Of a DNA stretch of 8,404 nt, positions 1 through 5,713 are shown piece by piece. The stretch covers positions 1 to 8,404 of the forward strand of contig JBOGFJ010000061.1 of NCBI GenBank assembly GCA_050743385.1, in the 5' to 3' direction. The stretch comes from JACDBD01 sp050743385 (lineage in GTDB: Bacteria; Actinomycetota; Acidimicrobiia; IMCC26256; JACDBD01). A program made the position numbers and the translations under genes. Numbering within the stretch: the stretch's first letter is position 1; each line of letters begins with the position of its first letter. The notes under the pieces were generated by a model. That model made no database searches. It was not told the origin of the DNA and saw only the letters and a list, made by a program, of their open reading frames with translations.

Positions 1-1
1 G

Positions 2-187
2 CCGGCGCCCGCCGCCGAGAGCCCCGATCGGACGGCGGCGGTTGCCGAAGCGGCCCGCACGTTCACGCCGCTGTTCGTGCTCACGGTGGCGGTGGTCGCG
101 TTCCTGGCCGTGCAGGGTCGCCTCGACCGCCGCGAGGCCAAGCTCGCGTCCGCGCCCGTCGACCCCGATGTGTTGGAGTTCCGATGA
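2..187 (+). CDS. C-terminal end of a single-helix membrane protein (5' end outside window)
   Basis: An open frame enters from the left edge and ends at a TGA at 185-187, giving the last 61 residues of a protein whose start is outside the window. The visible part is an Ala/Pro/Glu-rich stretch, then one hydrophobic helix (roughly FTPLFVLTVAVVAFLAVQG) followed by an Arg/Lys-rich stop-transfer segment (RLDRREAKL) and a short acidic tail ending in DVLEFR. By the positive-inside rule the tail should be cytoplasmic. The stop overlaps the start of the diguanylate cyclase gene as ATGA, so the two genes are probably cotranscribed and translationally coupled. This suggests, but does not prove, that the protein works with the cyclase, for example as a sensor or membrane partner. 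I do not recognise the family. The frame is supported by GC-rich third positions and the coupling overlap. Confidence 0.7.
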   Translation, partial: PAPAAESPDRTAAVAEAARTFTPLFVLTVAVVAFLAVQGRLDRREAKLASAPVDPDVLEFR

Positions 188-1731
188 GGGTGCACGACGG
201 TGACGAGCTCGTCCCGTTGGCCGACCGGCTGACTGTGCTGCAGCTCGTCCGGTACCTGGTCGCGCTGGCCGTGTTGATCGTGAGCGCGGTCATGGGTGAT
301 CCGCAGCGGCGGCTCGCTCCGATCGTGATCGCCTACGTCGGCATCACCGGCGTGGTCGAGATCGTCCGGCGCCGGGCTCGCCGGCGCGGTCTCGGCGCGG
401 TCTCGGCGACGCTGCTCCTCGACGGCGTGTTCCTCGCCGTCGCGGTGGCCCTCACCGGCGGGTACGACAGCCCCCTGCTGTTCCTCGTGTTCCTCCAGGT
501 GATGGCGGTCACGCTGCTCGTCTCCTACCGCACGGGTCTGAAGATCGCGGTCTGGTATGTGCTCCTCCTCTTCGCGGGCCACGCGGCCGCGGCGGCGCGC
601 ATCGCCGGCATCGACTCGCCCGGCGGCGACCGCGACGCCGTCGTGATGGCGGTGGCCTTCCTGGTGTTCGCCATCGGCGCGGCGGCCTTCTCCTCGGTCA
701 ACGAGCAGGCGCTGCGCCGGAGCCGGGGCGACCTGCGCGGCTTGGTGGAGTTCAGCGCCGAGCTCGAGCGCGCGGGCGAGCCCGAAGACATCGCGTTTCT
801 GATCACCATGCACGCGCGTGAGCGCCTGCGCTTCAGCCGCGCCGCCGTCTTCATCCCGCATCCGGTCGGCTGGTGGGGTGTCGTCGACGATGGGCAGCAC
901 CGCGTGCTGTACGAATGCGGCGTCGAGGCGGGTCCGCTCGTCGGCCGGGCATGGCTAGCCGAGGAGCCCGTGCTCGTGCGGAGCACGGAGCAAACGCCGC
1001 TCGTCGAGGCGTTGCTCCCGGGTGCGACGAACTTCATCATTGCGCCGCTGGTGGTCGAAGGGGAGCCACTGGGGATGGTCGTTGCCGAATGGGGGGGGCG
1101 GGGAGGCAACCGTATCCCCGCGCTCACGGTGGACACGCTGGCCCAGGCCGTCTCGCACTGCGCGCTGTCGTTGCGCAACACGTGGTTGCTCAGCGAGGTC
1201 GAGCGGCTCGCCACCCGCGACGGTCTCACCGGGCTACCGAACCGCCGCTTGTTCGAGGAGAGCCTGGAGCGAGAGGTCGCCCGCGCACAACGGAGGGGAT
1301 CGCCGCTGTCGCTGGTCGTGCTCGACGTCGACCACTTCAAGGACATCAACGACACCCTCGGCCACCAGGGGGGCGACTCCGTGTTGCGCGCGGTCGGCCG
1401 CGCGCTCACCGACAACACGAAGGCGAGCGACTTGCCTGCCCGCTACGGCGGCGACGAGTTCGTCGTGCTCCTGCCCGACTGCTCCGGTCCCGACTCGCTC
1501 TCGGTTGCCGAGCGCCTGCGCGCGGCCGTGGCGGCAGGGATGACGGCCCACGTGAGCGTCAGCGTAGGAGCGGCGTCGATGCCCGAAAACGCCGACGACG
1601 GCAGTCGCCTGGTGGCCGCGGCCGACGCCGCGCTCTACGAGGCGAAGGCCGGCGGCCGCGACCGCAGCGTCCGCTCGACTCGCCACCCGGCCGACGCGGT
1701 CAACCCGCATGGCGCGCCCGCCGGGGTCTAG
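184..1731 (+). CDS. Membrane-anchored GAF-GGDEF diguanylate cyclase
   Basis: Predicted to make cyclic di-GMP from two GTP at the cytoplasmic face of the membrane. The 515-residue protein has about six N-terminal helices (near residues 17-37, 44-60, 70-90, 97-115, 119-139, 151-171), a GAF-like sensory region at about 195-335 and a GGDEF domain from about 340 to 495. Catalytic-domain landmarks are DGLTGLPNRR at 346-355, the metal/substrate strand LDVDHFKDIND at 380-390 with Asp381 and Asn389, and an intact YGGDEF at 421-426, so the enzyme should be active. The usual RxxD inhibitory site is KASD at 413-416, which may weaken product inhibition. No EAL domain follows. The ATG overlaps the upstream stop (ATGA) and has GGAG at 175-178, five nucleotides upstream. 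The 3' end shares a CTAG with the convergent ligase gene. The signal sensed by the membrane and GAF parts is unknown. Confidence 0.93.
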   Translation: MRVHDGDELVPLADRLTVLQLVRYLVALAVLIVSAVMGDPQRRLAPIVIAYVGITGVVEIVRRRARRRGLGAVSATLLLDGVFLAVAVALTGGYDSPLLFLVFLQVMAVTLLVSYRTGLKIAVWYVLLLFAGHAAAAARIAGIDSPGGDRDAVVMAVAFLVFAIGAAAFSSVNEQALRRSRGDLRGLVEFSAELERAGEPEDIAFLITMHARERLRFSRAAVFIPHPVGWWGVVDDGQHRVLYECGVEAGPLVGRAWLAEEPVLVRSTEQTPLVEALLPGATNFIIAPLVVEGEPLGMVVAEWGGRGGNRIPALTVDTLAQAVSHCALSLRNTWLLSEVERLATRDGLTGLPNRRLFEESLEREVARAQRRGSPLSLVVLDVDHFKDINDTLGHQGGDSVLRAVGRALTDNTKASDLPARYGGDEFVVLLPDCSGPDSLSVAERLRAAVAAGMTAHVSVSVGAASMPENADDGSRLVAAADAALYEAKAGGRDRSVRSTRHPADAVNPHGAPAGV

Positions 1732-3308
1732 GTCATCTCGGCTGCGAGGGCGCGCAGGTACCGGTAGTCGGCTTTCCCCGCGGCCGAACGCCGCAGGTCG
1801 GCGACGAGGAGGAATCGCTTCGGCTTCTTGTACCCGGCGCTGCGGCTCCGGCAGAAGGCGTCGAGCTCGGCCTCTTCGAGCTCGTGGCCGTCGGTCGCCT
1901 GCACGAGCGCGACGACGATCTCGCCGAAGCGCTCGTCGGGCACGCCCACCACCACGCAGTCGAACACACTCGGGTGCCGGCGCAGGAGGAGCTCGACCTC
2001 CTCCGGGTACACCTTCTCACCACCGGTGTTGATGCACGCCGAGCCCCGACCGAGCAGCTGGATCGTCCCGTCGACGTCGACCGACGCATAGTCACCGGGA
2101 ACCGAGTAACGGCGCCCGTCGACGGAGCGGAAGGTCTCGGCGGTCTTCTCCGGGTCTTTCCAGTAGCCGAGCGGGACGCGCCCGCCCACGGCGAGGAGCC
2201 CGATCTCCTCGGAGCCGGGTGTGACCTCGCGACCGGTGTGCTCGTCGAGCACCTTCACCCTGTCGTTCACGGCGAAGCGCGCCGGTCGGATCGTGTCGTC
2301 GGCCGTCGACGCGGTACGCGACGCGATCCCCTCGGACGCGCCGAGCGAGTCGATGAGCGTCACGTGGGGAAGGTGGTGCAGCAGACCCTCCTTCGTCTCC
2401 GGGCTCCAGGTGACGCCGGAGCTGGTGATGGCGCGCAGCCCCGACAGGTCCCAGCGCGCCGAATCGGCATCGAGCGCGGCGAGCAGCGGGCGGGCGAACA
2501 CGTCGCCGACGATCGTGAGGACGCTCACCCCCTCGGCCTCGACCGCGCCCCAGACCTCCGCCGGGTCGAGGCTCGGCGTGTCGAGGAGCACGACCGTGCC
2601 GCCGCCCGCGAGCGTGGAGAGCGAGATGAACAGGCCGGTGCCGTGCATCAGCGGGCACGCGGGCAGGCACGTGCCGGCGCGCTTGCCCGCGGCCGCCGCT
2701 GCGACCGGGTCGGGCGGCTCGGTGCCGGGTCGTCCCATCTGCCAGAGCGCGACGTAGAGGTCGTCGTTGCGCCACATGACGCCTTTGGGCATCCCGGTCG
2801 TGCCTCCGGTGTAGAGGAGGATGAGGTCATCGCCCGCGGGGATGCGTGTCGGCTCCCACGCCCGCGCCGGGGGAGCGGCGGCCAGGGCGTGCTCGTAGGG
2901 ATCCCCCGTCTCGAGGGTCGCGGCGCGCTGACCCCGTTTGAACCGACCGACGGCCTCGGCAACGGTGTCAGCTTGCTCGGGTCCGTGCACGATCGCCCGG
3001 GCGTCGGAGTTGTCGAGCACGTAGTGCACCTCGTCGGCGAGGTAGCGGTAGTTCACGTTGACGGGCGCGCACCCGAGCTTGAGCGCGGCGAAGAAGGTCT
3101 CGAGATACTCGGTGCGGTTGTACAGGTCGATCGCGACCTTGTCGCCGGGCTCGAGTCCGACCTCCCGATCGAGGTGCGACGCGAGGCGGCGGGCCCGGTC
3201 GTCGAGCTCGCCGAAGCTCAGCCTGCGCTCGCCGCATACGAGCGCGGCGCGCCCGGGAACCTCGCGTGCGAGGCCGTGCCAGACGGCGGCGAAGTTGAAG
3301 TCGGTCAC
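1728..3308 (-). CDS. AMP-forming acyl-CoA synthetase, FadD17/FadD19-like
   Basis: Activates a carboxylic acid, probably a fatty acid or sterol-derived side chain, to acyl-AMP and then acyl-CoA. The 526 residues match the ANL superfamily: adenylate-binding loop LLYTGGTTGMPKG at 164-176, A5-type motif DSLGASEG at 320-327, the ribose-binding Asp in PGDY (Asp406), the hinge region GRGSACINTGGEKVYPEEVE starting at 420, and the catalytic Lys512 in AGKADYR near the C-terminus. The N-terminal NVNYRYL and the GEKVYPEEVE stretch resemble mycobacterial FadD19 and FadD17, enzymes linked to steroid side-chain or long-chain acid activation; the substrate here is inferred only from that resemblance. The start is GTG at 3308-3306 with no strong Shine-Dalgarno. 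It lies 12 nt after the DUF1876 stop and in the same frame, so cotranscription and coupled translation are likely. The product should be cytosolic or peripherally membrane-associated. Confidence 0.93.
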   Translation of the reverse strand: MTDFNFAAVWHGLAREVPGRAALVCGERRLSFGELDDRARRLASHLDREVGLEPGDKVAIDLYNRTEYLETFFAALKLGCAPVNVNYRYLADEVHYVLDNSDARAIVHGPEQADTVAEAVGRFKRGQRAATLETGDPYEHALAAAPPARAWEPTRIPAGDDLILLYTGGTTGMPKGVMWRNDDLYVALWQMGRPGTEPPDPVAAAAAGKRAGTCLPACPLMHGTGLFISLSTLAGGGTVVLLDTPSLDPAEVWGAVEAEGVSVLTIVGDVFARPLLAALDADSARWDLSGLRAITSSGVTWSPETKEGLLHHLPHVTLIDSLGASEGIASRTASTADDTIRPARFAVNDRVKVLDEHTGREVTPGSEEIGLLAVGGRVPLGYWKDPEKTAETFRSVDGRRYSVPGDYASVDVDGTIQLLGRGSACINTGGEKVYPEEVELLLRRHPSVFDCVVVGVPDERFGEIVVALVQATDGHELEEAELDAFCRSRSAGYKKPKRFLLVADLRRSAAGKADYRYLRALAAEMT

Positions 3309-3320
3309 TCGCCGTCGAAG

Positions 3321-3596
3321 CTACTCGTGGACGTTGACCCGCCCTCCGCTGAACTCCTCGATCTCGTGCGCGGCCGCTTCGAGCAGCTTGTGTGACAGAT
3401 CGTTGAGGGCTCGTGCGGTGGCGAGCTCCTCACCGACCTTGGGGACCTCGGGGTCGGCGGGGTTGCGCCTCGCCCGGCCCCATCCGCTGACACGGACGTC
3501 ACCGGCGGTGAGCATCGCCTTGGCCTCGGTCTCGTCGGTGGTCTCCTCCAGGATCACTTCCACCGTCCACACGCTCGTCTCGCCCTTCTCCTTCAT
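3321..3596 (-). CDS. DUF1876 (Rv2632c-like) small protein
   Basis: A 91-residue soluble protein that resembles the actinobacterial DUF1876 family, whose M. tuberculosis member is Rv2632c; the family has no established biochemical function. Recognisable features are the N-terminal strand WTVEVILEE, the central GWGRARRNPADPEVPKVGEE segment, and the C-terminal helix ELATARALNDLSHKLLEAA followed by an acidic stretch. I chose ATG at 3596-3594 because an AGGAGG lies at 3609-3604, seven nucleotides upstream. A GTG at 3602-3600 would add two residues but would sit only one nucleotide from that Shine-Dalgarno. The gene leads a two-gene minus-strand unit with the acyl-CoA synthetase and is divergent from the ABC exporter. 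Its stop is TAG, with the synthetase frame continuing in register four codons later. Family assignment is by motif recall, without a database search. Confidence 0.88.
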   Translation of the reverse strand: MKEKGETSVWTVEVILEETTDETEAKAMLTAGDVRVSGWGRARRNPADPEVPKVGEELATARALNDLSHKLLEAAAHEIEEFSGGRVNVHE

Positions 3597-3688
3597 CTGC
3601 ACTCCTCCTGTCAGGTCCTCCTGTCCGGCGCTCGCGCCCGGTTTTCCCTCGAAGTGTGCCCCGCGGCTGAGGGTGGGATCATGCGCCC
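3597..3688. promoter_or_regulatory. Divergent intergenic region carrying start signals for both flanking units
   Basis: These 92 nt separate the minus-strand DUF1876/acyl-CoA synthetase unit from the plus-strand exporter unit, so they should hold promoters for both directions. Visible elements are the tandem AGGAGG boxes of the DUF1876 gene, a short GC-rich imperfect palindrome around 3627-3638 followed by TTTT at 3642-3645, and a purine-rich GAGGGTGGGA at 3669-3678, about ten nucleotides before the GTG of the exporter ATPase, which may be its ribosome-binding site. I cannot identify a convincing -35/-10 pair on either strand, so the promoter call rests on gene arrangement alone. Confidence 0.5.
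3603..3625 (-). promoter_or_regulatory. Tandem Shine-Dalgarno repeat upstream of the DUF1876 gene
   Basis: On the minus strand the 10-mer GACAGGAGGA occurs twice in direct orientation, at 3625-3616 and 3612-3603, with a 13-nt period. The proximal AGGAGG has ideal spacing (7 nt) to the ATG at 3596. The distal copy is about 20 nt upstream, too far to serve that start directly. The proximal copy is very likely the working ribosome-binding site. The distal copy could be a standby site or a small duplication. Confidence 0.7.
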
Positions 3689-4681
3689 GTGGCTGTTGGG
3701 AACGGTGTCGCCGTCGCGGTCGACGGCCTCGTGAAGCGGTTCGGCGAGTTCACGGCCGTCGACGGCATCTCCTTCGACGTCGAGCCGGGTGAGCTGTTCG
3801 GGTTTCTCGGGCCCAACGGCGCCGGCAAGACCACCACCATCTCCATTCTCTGCACGCTCCTGCACCCGAGCGGCGGCAGCGCGCGCGTTGCCGGCCACGA
3901 CGTCGCCGCCGACCCGACCGGCGTGCGGTCGACCATCGGGCTCGTCTTCCAGGAGATCACGCTCGACGACTACCTGACCGGCGCCGAGAACCTTCGTTTC
4001 CACGGCCGCCTCTACGGCCTCCCACGCGGGGAGACCAAGATGCGGATGCAGCCGTTGCTCGACATGGTCGGACTGACCGACTGGGCCGACCAGCAGGTGC
4101 GCCTCTACTCCGGCGGCATGAAGCGGCGGCTCGAGATCGCGCGCGGCCTGCTGCACACCCCGCGTGTGTTGTTCCTCGACGAGCCGACCATCGGCCTCGA
4201 TCCCCAGACCCGCACCCACATCTGGGAGTACGTCGACGAGCTCCGTACCCGCGAGGCGACGACCATGTTCCTCACGACGCACTACATGGACGAGGCCGAG
4301 CGCTGCGACCGCATCGCGATCATCGACCAAGGGCGCATCGTCGCCATCGATTCGCCGAGCGCGCTCAAGGCGTCCGTCGGGAAAGACTGTGTGACCCTCG
4401 ACACTGCAGACAATGCGACCGCCCGCGCCGAGATCGCCCGCGGTCTCGGTGTCGAGGGCGAGGTGCTCGAAGACGGGTTGCGTCTGCGGGTGGACGACGG
4501 CGAGGCGTTCGTGCCCCGTCTCTTCGACCACCTCACCGTCGGCGTGCATGCGATCAACGTGCGCCGGCCCAGCCTCGACGACGTGTTCATCGAGTACACG
4601 GGCCGCGAGATGCGTGACGCCGAGGCCGGTGCGACGCAGCAGATGGCCGCGAACCCCATGGTCCGGGCGTTCCGCAAGTGA
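3689..4681 (+). CDS. DrrA-type ABC transporter ATP-binding protein
   Basis: This is the ATPase subunit of an ABC-2 exporter of the daunorubicin-resistance (DrrA) type; it binds and hydrolyses ATP to drive the permease encoded just downstream. In the 330 residues, Walker A is GPNGAGKT (41-48), the Q-loop is Gln88, the signature is SGGMK (141-145), Walker B plus catalytic Glu is LFLDEP (161-166, Glu165), the D-loop is GLDP (169-172), and the switch His is His198 in TTHYMDEAE. The C-terminal extension with RRPSLDDVFIEYTG (292-305) is typical of DrrA-like ATPases. The start is GTG at 3689, the only start codon downstream of an in-frame TGA at 3668, and it precedes the first beta strand by few residues. 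The nearby ATG at 3681 is out of frame. The exported substrate cannot be told from the ATPase. Confidence 0.95.
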   Translation: MAVGNGVAVAVDGLVKRFGEFTAVDGISFDVEPGELFGFLGPNGAGKTTTISILCTLLHPSGGSARVAGHDVAADPTGVRSTIGLVFQEITLDDYLTGAENLRFHGRLYGLPRGETKMRMQPLLDMVGLTDWADQQVRLYSGGMKRRLEIARGLLHTPRVLFLDEPTIGLDPQTRTHIWEYVDELRTREATTMFLTTHYMDEAERCDRIAIIDQGRIVAIDSPSALKASVGKDCVTLDTADNATARAEIARGLGVEGEVLEDGLRLRVDDGEAFVPRLFDHLTVGVHAINVRRPSLDDVFIEYTGREMRDAEAGATQQMAANPMVRAFRK

Positions 4682-4761
4682 TGCAGGCGATTGACGTCAC
4701 GAGCACGCGGAGCGAGCGGCCGCGGCGCACGTATCCTGCGCCGCAGCGAGCGGAGCAATAA
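4681..4761 (+). CDS. Possible 26-codon micro-ORF bridging the exporter genes
   Basis: An ATG at 4681-4683 shares its A with the TGA of the ATPase gene (TGATG arrangement) and opens a frame of 26 codons (MQAIDVTSTRSERPRRTYPA, then PQRAEQ) that closes with TAA at 4759-4761, two nucleotides before the ATG of the permease gene. The frame therefore fills the gap with a coupling overlap at one end and a 2-nt spacer at the other. The peptide is basic and hydrophilic with no recognised domain. It could be a translational-coupling leader that keeps ribosomes on the message between the two subunits. Against it, the frame is short, could be chance, and the ATG has no obvious Shine-Dalgarno. No family is recognised. 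Confidence 0.25.
   Translation: MQAIDVTSTRSERPRRTYPAPQRAEQ
4711..4753. repeat. Hairpin flanked by a 9-nt direct repeat in the exporter intergenic gap
   Basis: An exact 8-bp inverted repeat, GCGGCGCA at 4722-4729 and TGCGCCGC at 4737-4744, encloses a 7-nt loop. It is flanked by two copies of AGCGAGCGG at 4711-4719 and 4745-4753. In the mRNA this would form a stable stem between the ATPase and permease reading frames. The permease Shine-Dalgarno (GGAG, 4752-4755) lies just outside the stem. There is no U-tract, so it is not an intrinsic terminator; it could tune the subunit ratio or protect message ends. The GAGCGAGCG-type repeat also resembles short extragenic repeats common in GC-rich genomes. 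Confidence 0.5.
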
Positions 4762-4763
4762 GG

Positions 4764-5636
4764 ATGGCAACGACCGACCGGGCCGCGCCCGCCGTGCCCG
4801 CGCCCGTTGCTCCCGACGTCGTCGCGCCGCGGCCGCACCGCGAGGGTCGCATCGTCCGCAACCTCGGGACGATCGCGATGGTGTGGCAGCGGGAGATGAT
4901 CCGCTTCTTCCGGATGCCGAGCCGAATCATCAGCGGGCTCGCCCAGCCGTTGCTCTTCCTGTTCGTGCTCGGCGCCGGCATCGACCCGCTGGTGGGCGGC
5001 CGCACCACGGGGGGCGTCGACTACCAGGAGTTCATCTTCCCCGGCGTGATCGCGATGTCGATCCTCTTCTCCAGCCTGTTCTCGGCGATCTCGATCGTGT
5101 GGGACCGGGAGTTCGGATTCCTCCGCGAGATGCTCGTCGCTCCGGTGTCCCGGACGGCGCTCGTGCTCGGCAAGGCGGTGGGCGGCGGCTCGATCGCGGT
5201 GGTACAGGGCCTGATCCTGCTGCTCGCGGCCCCGCTCGTCGGAGTGACCCTGAGCCCGCCCGAGTTCGTGGCGATGTTCGGCCTGCTGCTGCTCCTGGCG
5301 TTCGCGCTCAACGCATTCGGCATCGTCATCGCCAGCCGCATGCAGCGGATGGAGGGCTTCCAGATGGTGATGACGCTCGTCGTCAACCCGATGCTCTTCC
5401 TCTCGGGCGCGATCTTCCCCACCGAGGGACTGCCGACCTGGCTCACCGTGCTCACCCGCCTCAACCCGGCCACCTACGGCGTCGACCCGATCCGGCGCGT
5501 CATGCTCGGTTCCGATGCCTCTCCGCTCACCTGGGGCGACTGGGTGGTGCCCATCTGGCTCGAGGTCGTGATCGTCGTGACCCTCGGGACCGCGATGCTC
5601 GCGATCGCGGTGCGGAGCTTCCGCAAGACCGAGTAG
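4764..5636 (+). CDS. DrrB-type ABC-2 transporter permease
   Basis: This is the membrane subunit partnering the ATPase encoded 82 nt upstream, forming an exporter probably built as a dimer of each. The 290 residues start with a Pro/Ala-rich cytoplasmic tail (1-30), then an amphipathic stretch with WQREMIRFFRMPSR (41-54) and about six helices (near 57-72, 93-113, 132-160, 168-190, 202-220, 262-284). The diagnostic ABC-2 stretch WDREFGFLREMLVAPVSR is at 113-130, and LNPATYGVDPIRR (233-245) before the last helix is also typical of DrrB. Substrates of this family include drugs, glycolipids and polyketide lipids; none can be assigned here. ATG at 4764 is preceded by GGAG at 4752-4755 with 8-nt spacing. 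The gene ends in TAG, 77 nt before the acyltransferase gene. Confidence 0.94.
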   Translation: MATTDRAAPAVPAPVAPDVVAPRPHREGRIVRNLGTIAMVWQREMIRFFRMPSRIISGLAQPLLFLFVLGAGIDPLVGGRTTGGVDYQEFIFPGVIAMSILFSSLFSAISIVWDREFGFLREMLVAPVSRTALVLGKAVGGGSIAVVQGLILLLAAPLVGVTLSPPEFVAMFGLLLLLAFALNAFGIVIASRMQRMEGFQMVMTLVVNPMLFLSGAIFPTEGLPTWLTVLTRLNPATYGVDPIRRVMLGSDASPLTWGDWVVPIWLEVVIVVTLGTAMLAIAVRSFRKTE

Positions 5637-5640
5637 TCCC

Positions 5641-5661
5641 GGCGCCCGATAGCGCCCTTTT
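5641..5661 (+). terminator. Weak intrinsic-terminator-like hairpin after the permease gene
   Basis: Five nucleotides after the permease stop, GGCGC (5641-5645) and GCGCC (5652-5656) can pair around a 6-nt loop and are followed by C and TTTT (5658-5661). The stem is short and the T-run is only four, so it is at best a partial terminator. It could attenuate read-through from the exporter genes into the acyltransferase gene. I see no other structure in the 77-nt gap. Confidence 0.35.
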
Positions 5662-5713
5662 GTGGCCCATGTGGTTGGTGAGGTGTGGGTGACCGCGCGA
5701 ACATGAGCCGCCT

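Noticed and set aside
873..3395. An 840-codon plus-strand open frame running across the cyclase, the convergent junction and the antisense of the acyl-CoA synthetase
   Set aside because: It overlaps two genes with clear motifs, its translation is Arg/Gly/Ala-rich with no recognisable domain, and long stop-free shadow frames are expected at this GC content.
3627..3645. GC palindrome followed by TTTT as a plus-strand terminator
   Set aside because: The stem is only four base pairs and no plus-strand gene lies upstream to be terminated.
3681..3734. ATG at 3681 as a start for the exporter ATPase or a leader peptide
   Set aside because: It is out of frame with the ATPase and stops after 17 codons inside that gene; the GTG at 3689 gives the correct N-terminus.
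3611..4549. A 312-codon minus-strand frame opposite the exporter ATPase
   Set aside because: It is the mirror of a gene with complete Walker A, signature and Walker B motifs; the antisense protein shows no family features.
4691..5692. A 333-codon plus-strand frame overlapping the permease in another register
   Set aside because: The permease frame carries the ABC-2 signature and membrane helices; this frame is an Arg/Pro-rich shadow.
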